Below, piece by piece: positions 17,727-27,485 of a stretch of 41,550 nt of DNA. Origin of the DNA: Gracilimonas sp040877545. GTDB taxonomy: Bacteria > Bacteroidota > Rhodothermia > Balneolales > Balneolaceae. The stretch spans positions 1-41,550 of the forward strand of contig JBBDNN010000007.1 in NCBI GenBank assembly GCA_040877545.1. Direction: 5' to 3'. The notes beneath the pieces were generated by a model, which ran no database searches, was not told the origin of the DNA, and saw nothing but the letters and a program-made list of their open reading frames with translations. The translations under genes and the position numbers were made by a program. Within the stretch, counting starts at the first letter, position 1. Each line of letters starts with the position of its first letter.

Positions 17727-19568
17727 TTAGGGATTCGGACGCGTAAACAGGCGATTATAATCCTGCCATTTATTGTTCATAATTTCAATCTTACGTTTAA
17801 GCTGATCTGTAAGCTGCGGGGATAATACTCTAATTGACTCCATATCCGGGGTTCGAGCTGTATGGATTAGCATTTCATTTGTATTCACCAAAAGATCCCG
17901 CAGGATAGCGGCGTTATCTACTTCATTACGGGCAATGCGTATTAATTCCTGACGCTTCCAAGAACCTAATGCGCCTAAAACTGGATCAGGCTCTACCTCT
18001 ACACTGTCTTGTTTCGCAAGATCCAACAATGCCTGATATCCTACAACGTTATCCACTGTTCGAATAAAGCTGAGTACCACTTTAAGTCGTTTATTAAGCA
18101 ATTCCCATTGTCGAACAGAATGTCCATCCGTTGCACCGGATATTAAGCGTTCACTGGCTTCAATAGCTTCTTGAATACTGCCTGTGGCCAGTTCTGTAAG
18201 CCGTTGCACAAGCATTTTAGCTCCATAACCTTCAAACATATGCATTGCCTGAATATCAGCCAAATCATTTGCCTGTTCTTCTCCTTTTGCCTGTAGTAAA
18301 TATGGTCGGTAATATTCTTTTTCCTGCGTGGTCAATTCCTCCGGAAAAGGTACCAAGGGGCGATTTATCCAGCGCGTAAGAACAGTACCCTGACGGAATA
18401 TCGGACCGAAGTTTAAACCATTCAGGTGTTGTTCGGTTTTGTCTACAGCAAACCATAGTTCAAGTAAGTCATCCGCCAGTTTGGGACCAGCTAAATCAGA
18501 AGCATAACTTCTTAGCACTTCCATCATTTCCACTTTATTTACCGGCTTGTTCTGTCTAAATTTCCTGTATAAATTAAATTCAAGATCCAGTTCTGGTTGT
18601 TTAGGAAAGGTCGCAATTAAGGGAGAATTGCTTTCTATTGTATCAGCCATCATGTTGTTAATACCTCCTACAGGATTGAATACACCAATAATCGGAGCAA
18701 AAGCATACATATCACCAAGATGCCGTCGTTGTATAGCCGAAGCATCAGGTCCTTCAAGCCCTTCAACTGAATAGCCTTTTGGCAATCCCTCAGCAATGTG
18801 TTCAGGATTTTCAAATGTAGGTATCATCCACTGACGTGTTGAAATACCATGAATCTCTACTTTTATTTCTCTGCCAGCTTCAGCAGCTCCTTCTTTAAAT
18901 GCTTTCATAAAATCCTGCACTCGGTCAGCCATCGGGCGGTGCTGACACCATGAGGGCCCGTTTTTCCCAGGATAAAGTCCGTCCGTCCAACAAAAACCAG
19001 CTCCGGAATCGGTTGTTTGGAAAGAAAAAATCTCTAATTCAGGAATTAGTTCAAGCATCTTTTTTACAGACTCTCGATACATTTGAAGTACTTCCGGGCG
19101 ATCTGTACAAGGTGCGAACTGGGCAGTACGGGAACGATTCACCTGATCGACACGAGGTCCTCTTAATAACGGATAGTCTTTATAAAAAACCTCGGGAAGT
19201 ACATGTGGCTCATCTGTACTGTAATATGCTTTCAAATCATGCTTTCGCAATATTTTAGATCTAGCTATAAATAATTCTCTTGTTTTTTTTGAATGATCCT
19301 GATTAATGTAAGGCTTAAGAATATCCGGAGGGAATATCTCCACAATTACAGGATGAGTTAAAAACCATGCTGGATAAGGATCACCTGGAGTTTTGAACTT
19401 CCAGAAAGCGGGTGGTATATCCTCAGAGATATTTACATGAGTAACTCCAGCATTTTTAGACTCTATAACATAGTTTTCAAATTCATCCAGTCCAAGACTT
19501 TGAGCCATTAAAGAACTGCTGAACAGAAATAAAAATATCAGGTATAAGATTGTTATATTACGTTGCAT
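17727..19568 (-). CDS. Secreted protein of unrecognised family, probable TIM-barrel glycosidase-like (paralogue 1)
   Basis: This 613-residue protein has a clear signal peptide ending near MAQ (residue 23). I do not recognise the family. The N-terminal half looks like a (beta/alpha)8 barrel of the type seen in GH20, GH67 and DUF4838-like proteins. A strand ending LKAYYSTDEPHVLPE carries Glu120. A FAPCTDRPEVLQMY block is followed by a strand ending SFQTTDSGAGFCW with Asp187 and Cys193. The C-terminal 270 residues look mostly helical. About half of all positions are identical by eye to the next gene upstream, and the DEPHVLPE, LRGPRVDQVNRSRTA, TTDSG and GLYPG segments are almost all shared. Its place between SusD and GH105 suggests action on the imported or surface-bound polymer. 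This is inferred, not shown. Confidence 0.8.
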   Translation of the reverse strand: MQRNITILYLIFLFLFSSSLMAQSLGLDEFENYVIESKNAGVTHVNISEDIPPAFWKFKTPGDPYPAWFLTHPVIVEIFPPDILKPYINQDHSKKTRELFIARSKILRKHDLKAYYSTDEPHVLPEVFYKDYPLLRGPRVDQVNRSRTAQFAPCTDRPEVLQMYRESVKKMLELIPELEIFSFQTTDSGAGFCWTDGLYPGKNGPSWCQHRPMADRVQDFMKAFKEGAAEAGREIKVEIHGISTRQWMIPTFENPEHIAEGLPKGYSVEGLEGPDASAIQRRHLGDMYAFAPIIGVFNPVGGINNMMADTIESNSPLIATFPKQPELDLEFNLYRKFRQNKPVNKVEMMEVLRSYASDLAGPKLADDLLELWFAVDKTEQHLNGLNFGPIFRQGTVLTRWINRPLVPFPEELTTQEKEYYRPYLLQAKGEEQANDLADIQAMHMFEGYGAKMLVQRLTELATGSIQEAIEASERLISGATDGHSVRQWELLNKRLKVVLSFIRTVDNVVGYQALLDLAKQDSVEVEPDPVLGALGSWKRQELIRIARNEVDNAAILRDLLVNTNEMLIHTARTPDMESIRVLSPQLTDQLKRKIEIMNNKWQDYNRLFTRPNP

Positions 19569-19688
19569 TTTGTCGAATTCTACATTTTAATTAATTACTA
19601 TTTATCGCTCACCAACCTGCTATAATTTGATCTAGATTTCTCATGGTTCAGCTTATATTTTGACGGTTTTCTTATCCAGACTCGTCAA

Positions 19689-21551
19689 TCAAGGATTAGG
19701 TTGCGTAAACAAGCGCTTATAATCCTGCCATTTTCTGTTCATGATATCTATCTTCTTTTTCAACTGATCTGGAAGGTCCGGCGACAGAGTCATTATCGAT
19801 TCCATTTCGGGAGTTGGCGCTGTATAAATCAAGGGTTCCTCCGAACTTAAAAGAAGTTTTCGCAGCTTAGCAGCGTTCTCGATTTCATTACGAGCCAATC
19901 GTATCAGTTCCTGCCTCTTCCACGAACCTCGAGCTCCCAGTACCGGATTTGGCTCCGGTTCATTGCCATCATTTTTAGCTAATTCAAGCAAAGCCTGGTA
20001 TCCAACCATATTATCCGCCGAGTGAATAAAACTTTCCGCCACTGCTAACCTTTTGTCCAGCAGTATCCAGCGTTTCTCCTGAGACTCACTACTTGCCCCT
20101 TCTATCAAACGAGCGGCTGCCTGACGAGCTTGCTCTAAATCTGACAACGCCAACTCAGTAACACGCTGTACCAAGAGACGTGCCCCGTACCCCTCGTACA
20201 TGCGCATAGCCTGGGTATCGATAAGATTATTGGCTTGTTCTTCTCTTTTAGCTTGAAATAAATACAGATGATAGTAGCCTTTTTCTTCTTCCGTCAGCTC
20301 TTCCGGAAATGGAACCATAGGTCTGTTTACCCAACGGGCGAAGAGGTTACCCATGCGAAATATTGGTCCAAAGTTAAGACCATCCAAATGCTCTGCCGAA
20401 CTATATATACTTTCCCATATTGTCATGAGATCATCTGCATGATCTTCCCCTGCAAGTTCACTCGCAAACTCTCTCAGGGTAACCTTCATCTCAGTAGAAC
20501 TTCTGGGAGATGCTTTTTGCAACTTTTGTTGCAACTGAAATTTAAAATCTAAGCCTGGTATAAGCGGGAACTTAGCAGCCAGTGGTACACCCAATTCAGA
20601 ATTCTCCAGATCTTCCATTATTCCATTCGCAATACCTAATGGATTTGGAATTCCAAGAATAGGCGGGTTAAATTCATAGCCGTCACTAGGCCTGCGCCAT
20701 TTAATACGATCACCTGAATTTTTATAACCATCTAAAGAGAATCCCTCAGGAAGACCTTCAGCAATTCTCTTTGGATCTTCGAAAGTGGGAAGCATCCATT
20801 CTCTGGGTGAGATACCGTACAAGTTTATCTGAATGTCTTCGCCGGCTGCTTCGGCTCCTTCGTTTAGTACATTCATAAAACCCTGTATGCGATCTGCCAT
20901 TGGACGATGTTCACAGTGGGCCGGCCCGTTTACACCGGGATATAATCCATGCGTCCAGCATATGCCTGAACCCGAATCAGTAGTCACAAATGAAAACACT
21001 TCCACTTCGGGAAGTTCTTCAAGCAAGTTCTGCATTGCTTCTTTATACATTTCTAATACTTCCGGTTGGTCCAAGCAAGGTGCAAAACGCGCCGTACGAG
21101 AGCGGTTTACCTGATCTACACGGGGACCTCTCAACATGGGGTAATCTTCAAAAAAAGCTTCAGGCAATACATGAGGTTCATTCGTTCTATAGAAAGCTTT
21201 GAGATCATGACGACGTAAAATTTCAATTCGAACCTTAAACAAATCTATAATTTCCTGTGCATATTCCATATCCATATAAGGTTGAAGCTTTTTGGGTGGA
21301 AATATCTTCAATAGAGATGGTCTGAAAACATACCAGGTGGGATAGGGGTCGTCTGGCGTATCAAACTGCCATGTTGAAAGCGGAATATCATAAGTGATTT
21401 TTACATGAGTGAAATCGGCTTCTTTGGCCTGGATAGCATACGCTTCAAATTCTTCCAGACTAAGGTTTTGAGCTATTGTGGTTACAGGCTGAGCTACACA
21501 TAACCCTATGATAAATATCATAATAGCTAATTGTTTAGTTAACTTCTGCAT
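19689..21551 (-). CDS. Secreted protein of unrecognised family, tandem paralogue (paralogue 2)
   Basis: This 620-residue protein has a signal peptide cleaved near TIAQ (residue 28). It matches paralogue 1 along its whole length, so the pair arose by tandem duplication. Shared candidate active-site residues are Glu125 in TNEPHVLPE and Asp192 in TTDSGSGICW. The Asp before the first Glu in paralogue 1 is Asn here. The C-terminal block with GSWKRQELIRLARNE, KWQDYKRLFT and QPNP is also conserved. It directly follows susD, with 94 bases between. Function unknown; a glycoside hydrolase or binding role for the substrate of the locus is the simplest guess. Confidence 0.8.
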   Translation of the reverse strand: MQKLTKQLAIMIFIIGLCVAQPVTTIAQNLSLEEFEAYAIQAKEADFTHVKITYDIPLSTWQFDTPDDPYPTWYVFRPSLLKIFPPKKLQPYMDMEYAQEIIDLFKVRIEILRRHDLKAFYRTNEPHVLPEAFFEDYPMLRGPRVDQVNRSRTARFAPCLDQPEVLEMYKEAMQNLLEELPEVEVFSFVTTDSGSGICWTHGLYPGVNGPAHCEHRPMADRIQGFMNVLNEGAEAAGEDIQINLYGISPREWMLPTFEDPKRIAEGLPEGFSLDGYKNSGDRIKWRRPSDGYEFNPPILGIPNPLGIANGIMEDLENSELGVPLAAKFPLIPGLDFKFQLQQKLQKASPRSSTEMKVTLREFASELAGEDHADDLMTIWESIYSSAEHLDGLNFGPIFRMGNLFARWVNRPMVPFPEELTEEEKGYYHLYLFQAKREEQANNLIDTQAMRMYEGYGARLLVQRVTELALSDLEQARQAAARLIEGASSESQEKRWILLDKRLAVAESFIHSADNMVGYQALLELAKNDGNEPEPNPVLGARGSWKRQELIRLARNEIENAAKLRKLLLSSEEPLIYTAPTPEMESIMTLSPDLPDQLKKKIDIMNRKWQDYKRLFTQPNP

Positions 21552-21645
21552 TTCTTTTTATTAAAGTTTGAAATTGAAATTAAGTTAAAATCGCTCGTAG
21601 GAGCAAACAGCTCCTAAAGCTAAATTTATTAATTATTTTAGGCAG

Positions 21646-23220
21646 TTAATTGAAGAAGGAATTTGGCTTTAAATTAGGATTTGACTCTATCGCACTTGCA
21701 GGTATCGGAAATAATTTTCTGGATTCTTCAGATTGTTCCTTGAACTCCCAAGGTTCATTGAATTTATCGAAACGAATCAAATCTCTGCGACGCGACATCT
21801 CGAACACAAGTTCTCTTCCCCTCTCATCTAGAATATCATTTAGAGTCAGGTTATCCAAAGGAGTTGCATTACTTCGTTCTCTTACCCTGTTTACAAGAGA
21901 CAATGGATCACCTGTTCCCAACCTTAATTGAGCTTCTGCCTTAATAAGTAAAATATCAGCATATCGAATCCAGGCAATATCATTGCTGGCGTTACCACCA
22001 TTTGTATTTGGATCTAATCTCCATTTTATCCAATTAACACCTGCATTCATTGGTTGATTACGAAGTTCTGTGGGCTTAATAACATCATATGGTACTGGAC
22101 CTTCTGTAGATTCTCCAGGAACATACAATACAGAGTTTCCATCTGGAACAACCCGTTCTACATAAACAGTATCTCCATTTCTTGGATCCAGTAGAGGACC
22201 TGTCGTCATGAAGATGTCTTTACGCACGTCCTGATCTTCATATAAATCTACAACAGAAGAACGAACTGAATAGCCATTTTGTGGAGTATAAGGCAGTCCA
22301 AACAACCCACCGCTAATTCCTGGCATTACTTTTTGAACAAAAGTCTGTCCAATTCCGCCTGGATCATTAGGAGCATAAACCGCTGCAAAAATCATTTCAT
22401 CATTGTTTGCATTGTCATGTGCAAAATTAGCATTATAATCATCAAGTAAACGAAAAGCATTCGACTCAATCACACTATCAGCATAATTGATAGCCATCTC
22501 ATATCTTGGTGTACCTGTAAACACTTCGGCATTTAAATAGGCTATTGCTAATATACCATACACTGCTTCTTTTGTAATTCGTCCATAGTATTCATTTCCT
22601 ACATCATTCGCTGAAGGTAAAATTTTTGCTGCAGCTTTTAGCTCCTCTACAACAAAATCAAAAACTTCTGCTCTTGTATTCTGTTTAGGAAGATTATTCG
22701 GATCAACTTTTGGCTCTGTAAATACAGGTACATTACCATACAAGTCCATTAGAAAAAAATAGGCGTAAGCTCGCATAGCTTTGAGTTCAGCAATAGGCCC
22801 AGGTTCTTCGAGATTGGAATTTTCTAGTGATGAAATCAGGGCATTTGCTTGCCCTACGGTCGTAAACATACGATTCCACATATCTTCAATTCGACGATTT
22901 GATGCATTCCATTCGTGCCATGTCAAATTGTGATAAGAGTAATCATCCCACCAACCTTGAATTTTGCCCAGTATTATCACCTGATCTGCTACAAGTTCAA
23001 GCACACGATAACCTTCATTGCTAGTTGGGATAAGTGCAAAATCTCTGTATATACCAGATAATGAAGTTAAGACAGCAGTTTCATTATCATAGAAAGTATC
23101 GGGAGTAAACTCCGAATAAGTTGGTTCGGTCAAATCACATGCCGGCATCGCTATAAATAAAATAGCTAAGGCTAATAAGAATATACGCTCGTTTTTTAGC
23201 TTCAATGATTTAATACTCAT
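21646..23220 (-). CDS. susD: SusD/RagB-family glycan-binding outer membrane lipoprotein
   Basis: This 524-residue protein has a lipoprotein signal ending in AMPAC. It has the SusD pattern of an N-terminal TPR-like helical region (LKAMRAYAYFFLMDLYGNVPVF) and a C-terminal block with IRYADILLIKAEAQLRLG and DILDERGRELVFEMSRRRDLIRF. SusD proteins lie as lids on SusC porins at the cell surface and bind the target glycan. The gene follows susC by 60 bases, which is the usual pairing. Confidence 0.95.
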   Translation of the reverse strand: MSIKSLKLKNERIFLLALAILFIAMPACDLTEPTYSEFTPDTFYDNETAVLTSLSGIYRDFALIPTSNEGYRVLELVADQVIILGKIQGWWDDYSYHNLTWHEWNASNRRIEDMWNRMFTTVGQANALISSLENSNLEEPGPIAELKAMRAYAYFFLMDLYGNVPVFTEPKVDPNNLPKQNTRAEVFDFVVEELKAAAKILPSANDVGNEYYGRITKEAVYGILAIAYLNAEVFTGTPRYEMAINYADSVIESNAFRLLDDYNANFAHDNANNDEMIFAAVYAPNDPGGIGQTFVQKVMPGISGGLFGLPYTPQNGYSVRSSVVDLYEDQDVRKDIFMTTGPLLDPRNGDTVYVERVVPDGNSVLYVPGESTEGPVPYDVIKPTELRNQPMNAGVNWIKWRLDPNTNGGNASNDIAWIRYADILLIKAEAQLRLGTGDPLSLVNRVRERSNATPLDNLTLNDILDERGRELVFEMSRRRDLIRFDKFNEPWEFKEQSEESRKLFPIPASAIESNPNLKPNSFFN

Positions 23221-23280
23221 TATCTTGTTGTCTTTTTTTATTCATTTTTAAGTTTAACATAGTTGGTAATAGATCTTTGA

Positions 23281-26200
23281 TTAAAAAGATAGACTAACAC
23301 CGAATTGAAACACCCGAGGTCTTGGATATGATAAGTAGTCTATACCAATTGGAGCTCCATCATCCCCCTGAGTATTACTTCTAACTTCAGGGTCAAAACC
23401 AGAGTATCCAGTTATTAGTAACAAGTTTTGGCCGGTTACATATACTCTTGCTCTAGAAATCTGAGCAATATTATCTGTATTGAAATTATACCCGATTGAA
23501 AGATTGGCTAAGCGTAAAAAACTGCCGTCTTCAATCCATCTGGAAGAAAACTGCGATGTTTGATTGACACTACTTCCATTACTAAGAGCAGCTCTAAGTA
23601 CATTTGAACCAGGCAGTATGTTGATATATGAATATTCTGCAGCTGTGTTATTAAATACATCATTACCGACCGTCCCTCTGATTGTCATTGCAGCATCAAA
23701 GTTCTTAAAGCGTACTGAATTCGACCAGCCAAAGGTAAAGTCTGAGTTCGGATCTCCTATTTTTACATAGTCCGGTTGGCCATCACCATCTTCATCGAGA
23801 TATGTTTCAAGACCATTAGAATCCAAACCTGTAAATTTTCGTCCCCAGAAGGTGTTAAGGGCTAATCCCGGCCGAACAGTTTGTGTATTACCATCAGCAG
23901 ATATAACTACACCACTAAGTGAACCAACACGGAAATTATCTCTCGAAAATTGATCGTTTGATATTGATATCACTTCATTCACATTCGCGGAAAAATTCAT
24001 GCTTGTATTCCATAATAGGTTTTGGTTTTGAACTACATCAGCATCTAAAGTGAGTTCTATACCTTTATTCTCTACCTCACCAACATTCGCCCACTGAGTA
24101 GATACTACTGAAGGAGCGGCCGTTGAGAACTCTAACAATAGATCAGTAGTATTTTTTATGTAATAATCGATCGAGCCGTTAACTCGCTGTTCAAAAAGAC
24201 CGAAATCCATACCAAAATTAATCTGCGTAGTTCGCTCCCATTTCAAATCAGGATTTGCATAATTACTTGGCAATACGCTTGGAATGGCTTCTCCACCTAA
24301 TGAGTAGGTGGCTGACCCTGCAACTGAAAGCTGCTCACGGTACAAATTATCTGGGATTCCTTGATTACCAGTAACTCCATAACCGACTCGAACTTTCAGA
24401 TTAGATATTTTATCAATATTGAAAAAACCTTCTTCCGAAATATTCCAGGCAAGAGCACCAGAAGGAAACAAACCCCATCGATTATTTTCACCAAAACGAC
24501 TTGAGCCATCTCTGCGTAATGTAAAGGTTGCATTATAACGCTCATATAATCTATAATTAACCCTCCCATACATAGATATGAGACTATTTGAAGATTTATT
24601 TGATGTGCTTGAAAGTATATTCCCTGACTGAAGTAAGTTCCATTGGGTTGCATCAGAAGCAAATTGGTTAGCAGCAGAAAAAGTAGACTGCACAACGAAT
24701 CGCTGGTATGAGTATCCACCTAGAACATTAATATAGCTATTCTCAGATATAGCATTTTGATAATTAAGCGTCGTTTCAATAAGTGAACTCTCATTTTGAA
24801 GTTTACTTACTGAAGCACGACCACCTTCACCTGCGCCAAGTGGGTGTGATAAAGGAACATGGTTAAACCGGCTTGCATATTCGCTTGTATGCCCCATGTC
24901 TACTGAAAATGCCAAATCCTCAAGAATGTTGTACTGAACCTCAAAAGCACCAAGAGTTGCGCTTCGCTCCGAGTTATCAGTGAGATTTCTCCATGAAACA
25001 GGATTTACTCTCAGTTCTCCTATTTGATAAAAACTACCATCATCATTGTAAACCGGCAAAGTAGGAGACCAACGTAAAGCATCTTTAAGCATATTTCCCC
25101 CTTCATTATCAATGTCAGAAGAAACAGCAGCATTATCTTCATTAACCTGGGCATGTGTCAGATTAATATTCATTCGGAGTCTGTCATCAAGTGCCCTTTG
25201 GGTAAGATTGATACGGCCAGTATATTTTTCTAATCCAGAAGATATTATCACCCCTTCCTGGTTATTGTATCCAAGTGAGGCTCGATAGTTGGTATTCTCA
25301 CTTCCGCCACCAAAAGAAATATTATGGTTCTGTGATAAAGCTGTACGAAAAATCTGGTCTTGCCAGTTTGTGACCGCCCCTTCATTCGGGTACTCCATAT
25401 TATTTGATTCAGCGTAATCAACATATTCATCTCTGCTTAAAAATGGCAGCTGCTCTCTTACAGACGATACATTTAAATAACTATCATAGTTTACTGTTGT
25501 CTCTGAATAATTTTTGGTAGTAACTATAATTACACCGTTAGCACCTCTTGAACCATAAATAGCTGTTGCTGAAGCATCCTTAAGCACATCAATGGAGGCA
25601 ATATCTGAGGGATTTAATATATTTAACGGATTAGAAGACATTGAATTAAAAGGAGTGGACCCGGTTTCGCCGGCTACATTCACATAGTTATTTACAGATG
25701 CTGTTTGGATAGGAACCCCATCAATAACATATAGAGGATCATTTCCTGCAGAAATAGAGCTTGTACCTCGAACTCTCACTGTAGAGGAAGAACCAGGACG
25801 ACCACTACTTTGAACAATATTTACACCCGCTATTTTACCCTGCATCAATTGCTCAGGGGCTAGTGTTACACCGGCATTAAAGTCTTCTGAACGAATGGAG
25901 GATATAGCACCAGTTATATCATCTCTTCGCTGAGTGCCATAACCTACTACAACAAGGTCGCCTCCTGATATCGATTCCTGCGTTAGTTCTATATCTATTA
26001 TAGTCCGTCCATCGATAGGAACTTCTAGTCGTTGAAAACCAACATAAGAAAACACTAGTATGTTGTTTAAGGATGATACTTCAAGTGTGTATTCACCATT
26101 TGTGTCAGTAGATGTACCAACTGTCGGATTTCCCTTAATATAAATGTTGACTCCTGGAAGAGGGTCACCATATTCGGCATCTGTCACGGTTCCGGTTATT

Positions 26201-26301
26201 GTATCCTGTGCATATAAAGCCACAGAAAACGTAATCTGAATAGCAAGAATGCCAACCCATGAAATCGACTTTATGTATTTCTTGTAACGACGTTTTACCA
26301 T
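23281..26301 (-). CDS. susC: SusC/RagA-family TonB-dependent outer membrane transporter
   Basis: This 1006-residue protein has a signal peptide, a carboxypeptidase-regulatory-like domain at about 35-115 (ITGTVTDAEYGDPLPGVNIY), a plug domain at about 125-240 with VVVGYGTQRRDDITGAIS and DVLKDASATAIYGSRGANGV, and a 22-strand barrel ending in the aromatic FQFGVSLSF. It imports oligosaccharides with energy from TonB. It has no N-terminal STN signalling domain, so it should not signal to the neighbouring sigma factor in the FecA manner. The start has an unusually good GGGAGG ribosome site about 8 bases upstream. The 264-base gap to the upstream gene should hold its promoter; I see no FecR remnant in it. 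Confidence 0.96.
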   Translation of the reverse strand: MVKRRYKKYIKSISWVGILAIQITFSVALYAQDTITGTVTDAEYGDPLPGVNIYIKGNPTVGTSTDTNGEYTLEVSSLNNILVFSYVGFQRLEVPIDGRTIIDIELTQESISGGDLVVVGYGTQRRDDITGAISSIRSEDFNAGVTLAPEQLMQGKIAGVNIVQSSGRPGSSSTVRVRGTSSISAGNDPLYVIDGVPIQTASVNNYVNVAGETGSTPFNSMSSNPLNILNPSDIASIDVLKDASATAIYGSRGANGVIIVTTKNYSETTVNYDSYLNVSSVREQLPFLSRDEYVDYAESNNMEYPNEGAVTNWQDQIFRTALSQNHNISFGGGSENTNYRASLGYNNQEGVIISSGLEKYTGRINLTQRALDDRLRMNINLTHAQVNEDNAAVSSDIDNEGGNMLKDALRWSPTLPVYNDDGSFYQIGELRVNPVSWRNLTDNSERSATLGAFEVQYNILEDLAFSVDMGHTSEYASRFNHVPLSHPLGAGEGGRASVSKLQNESSLIETTLNYQNAISENSYINVLGGYSYQRFVVQSTFSAANQFASDATQWNLLQSGNILSSTSNKSSNSLISMYGRVNYRLYERYNATFTLRRDGSSRFGENNRWGLFPSGALAWNISEEGFFNIDKISNLKVRVGYGVTGNQGIPDNLYREQLSVAGSATYSLGGEAIPSVLPSNYANPDLKWERTTQINFGMDFGLFEQRVNGSIDYYIKNTTDLLLEFSTAAPSVVSTQWANVGEVENKGIELTLDADVVQNQNLLWNTSMNFSANVNEVISISNDQFSRDNFRVGSLSGVVISADGNTQTVRPGLALNTFWGRKFTGLDSNGLETYLDEDGDGQPDYVKIGDPNSDFTFGWSNSVRFKNFDAAMTIRGTVGNDVFNNTAAEYSYINILPGSNVLRAALSNGSSVNQTSQFSSRWIEDGSFLRLANLSIGYNFNTDNIAQISRARVYVTGQNLLLITGYSGFDPEVRSNTQGDDGAPIGIDYLSYPRPRVFQFGVSLSF

Positions 26302-26565
26302 TGTGTTTTCCTCCCGTTAATAGTTAGAACCGCTTCCATTTTCTCCAACGTATAAGATCTAATTTTAAGAAGCACTCCCAGTATTAGTATTGTTTGATTC
26401 TCGGTTAAAACAGTTTCTTTACTCTAAAGAGGCATTCGAATTTTATTTCTACTCATATTTGTAAATATATCTTTATAAATGCCTGAAAATTTATGCTGGT
26501 TAAAATCCTGAAAATTAATCTCTCATTTGTGAATAATCCATGATAGTTTCTGCAACTAATTTTTT

Positions 26566-26853
26566 TTAATTAGATTTTGAAATCCGATTCCTCACCTTAT
26601 TAAGCTCTTCCAAAATTTGATTGGAATCTATTTCCATCTGATTGAATGGCATTGAAATCAACTTCCTGGCTTTGACAGCAATTTCCCGATGGTTTTCATC
26701 CTCATTTAACCATCGAATCCACTTTTCATTATCTGCAGGAAAGCCTTTGTCAAGCAGCCAGTTTACGAAAGAGGAATCTTCTAATAAGTTTGCAAGTGAC
26801 AGGTTTTTTTTGCTTAAAATTCGCCCCCCTTTTTTAATAAAAGAGAACCTCAC
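26566..26853 (-). CDS. Short anti-sigma-like protein (FecR N-terminal region only)
   Basis: This 95-residue protein resembles the cytoplasmic anti-sigma part of FecR-type regulators: SFVNWLLDKGFP, then a KWIRWLNEDENHREIAVKAR helix, then ILEELNKVRNRI. In FecR proteins this region is followed by a membrane helix and a periplasmic sensor. Here it ends with KSN and TAA, and no frame downstream before susC continues the family. It follows the ECF sigma gene by 38 bases. The start used is a GTG at 26853. Because of the A- and G-rich tract after it, a start nearer residue 15 is possible. It probably binds the neighbouring sigma factor, which is inferred from resemblance and position. Confidence 0.65.
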   Translation of the reverse strand: MRFSFIKKGGRILSKKNLSLANLLEDSSFVNWLLDKGFPADNEKWIRWLNEDENHREIAVKARKLISMPFNQMEIDSNQILEELNKVRNRISKSN

Positions 26854-26891
26854 TATCTGAACCTACTCACAAAAAACCATTAATTCGGAAT

Positions 26892-27485
26892 CTACACTTG
26901 TATAAAATCCTGCATTTTCTGGATGGCCTTGGAAATATGATTGTACACACTCTGCTTGTTCAATTCCATAACCTCAGAAATCTCACTGTTCGACAAACCA
27001 TTGAAAAACTTGAGATATACTGCCTCCTTTTGGCGTTTACTCAATGCCTGAAGCGCTTCCAGCAACTGCTGCTTTTGTTTTTCTTTTGTTTCAAAATGAA
27101 TCATCAGCTCTTCAACGTTATACATCTCTGCAAACATATCCCGGCTGTACTCGTAATTTCTTTTTGTTCTGTTTATCTGCTTTTTAAGCCTTCTGAAAAT
27201 TATCCGCCGAAGGGAAGACAATAGGTAGGATTTAACCGAATGGGCTTCAGAGACCTCATTCCGGTTATACCATAAATTCATAAACAGCTCTTGTATGCAA
27301 TCTTTAACAATGTCCTCATCCTGAACAATTTTATACCCATAATTAAACATCTGGGAATACGTGTAACAGAAAATCTTAGAGAGCGACTCAGAATTGCCGG
27401 TTCTGCTTTCTTCCCATAGTTTATTCCAGTCATCACCGTTTTGATGGTTACTCCATGACTTTGGCTTATTGATTTTAGCTAACAT
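26892..27485 (-). CDS. ECF-family RNA polymerase sigma factor
   Basis: This 197-residue protein has sigma region 2 (CIQELFMNLWYNRNEVSEA, with ATP-independent DNA-opening features) and sigma region 4 (LQALSKRQKEAVYLKFFNGL, then a helix-turn-helix with NSEISEVMELNKQSVYNHIS). It is the first gene of the minus-strand cluster and lies just upstream of the anti-sigma-like gene and susC. This is the usual place of sigma factors that switch on Sus-type glycan loci. Its start is ATG at 27485. Confidence 0.92.
   Translation of the reverse strand: MLAKINKPKSWSNHQNGDDWNKLWEESRTGNSESLSKIFCYTYSQMFNYGYKIVQDEDIVKDCIQELFMNLWYNRNEVSEAHSVKSYLLSSLRRIIFRRLKKQINRTKRNYEYSRDMFAEMYNVEELMIHFETKEKQKQQLLEALQALSKRQKEAVYLKFFNGLSNSEISEVMELNKQSVYNHISKAIQKMQDFIQV

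Noticed and set aside
26302..26565. Possible frameshifted remainder of a FecR protein between the anti-sigma-like gene and susC
   Set aside because: Reading the frames after the A-run gives no membrane helix or FecR-like residues before a stop.
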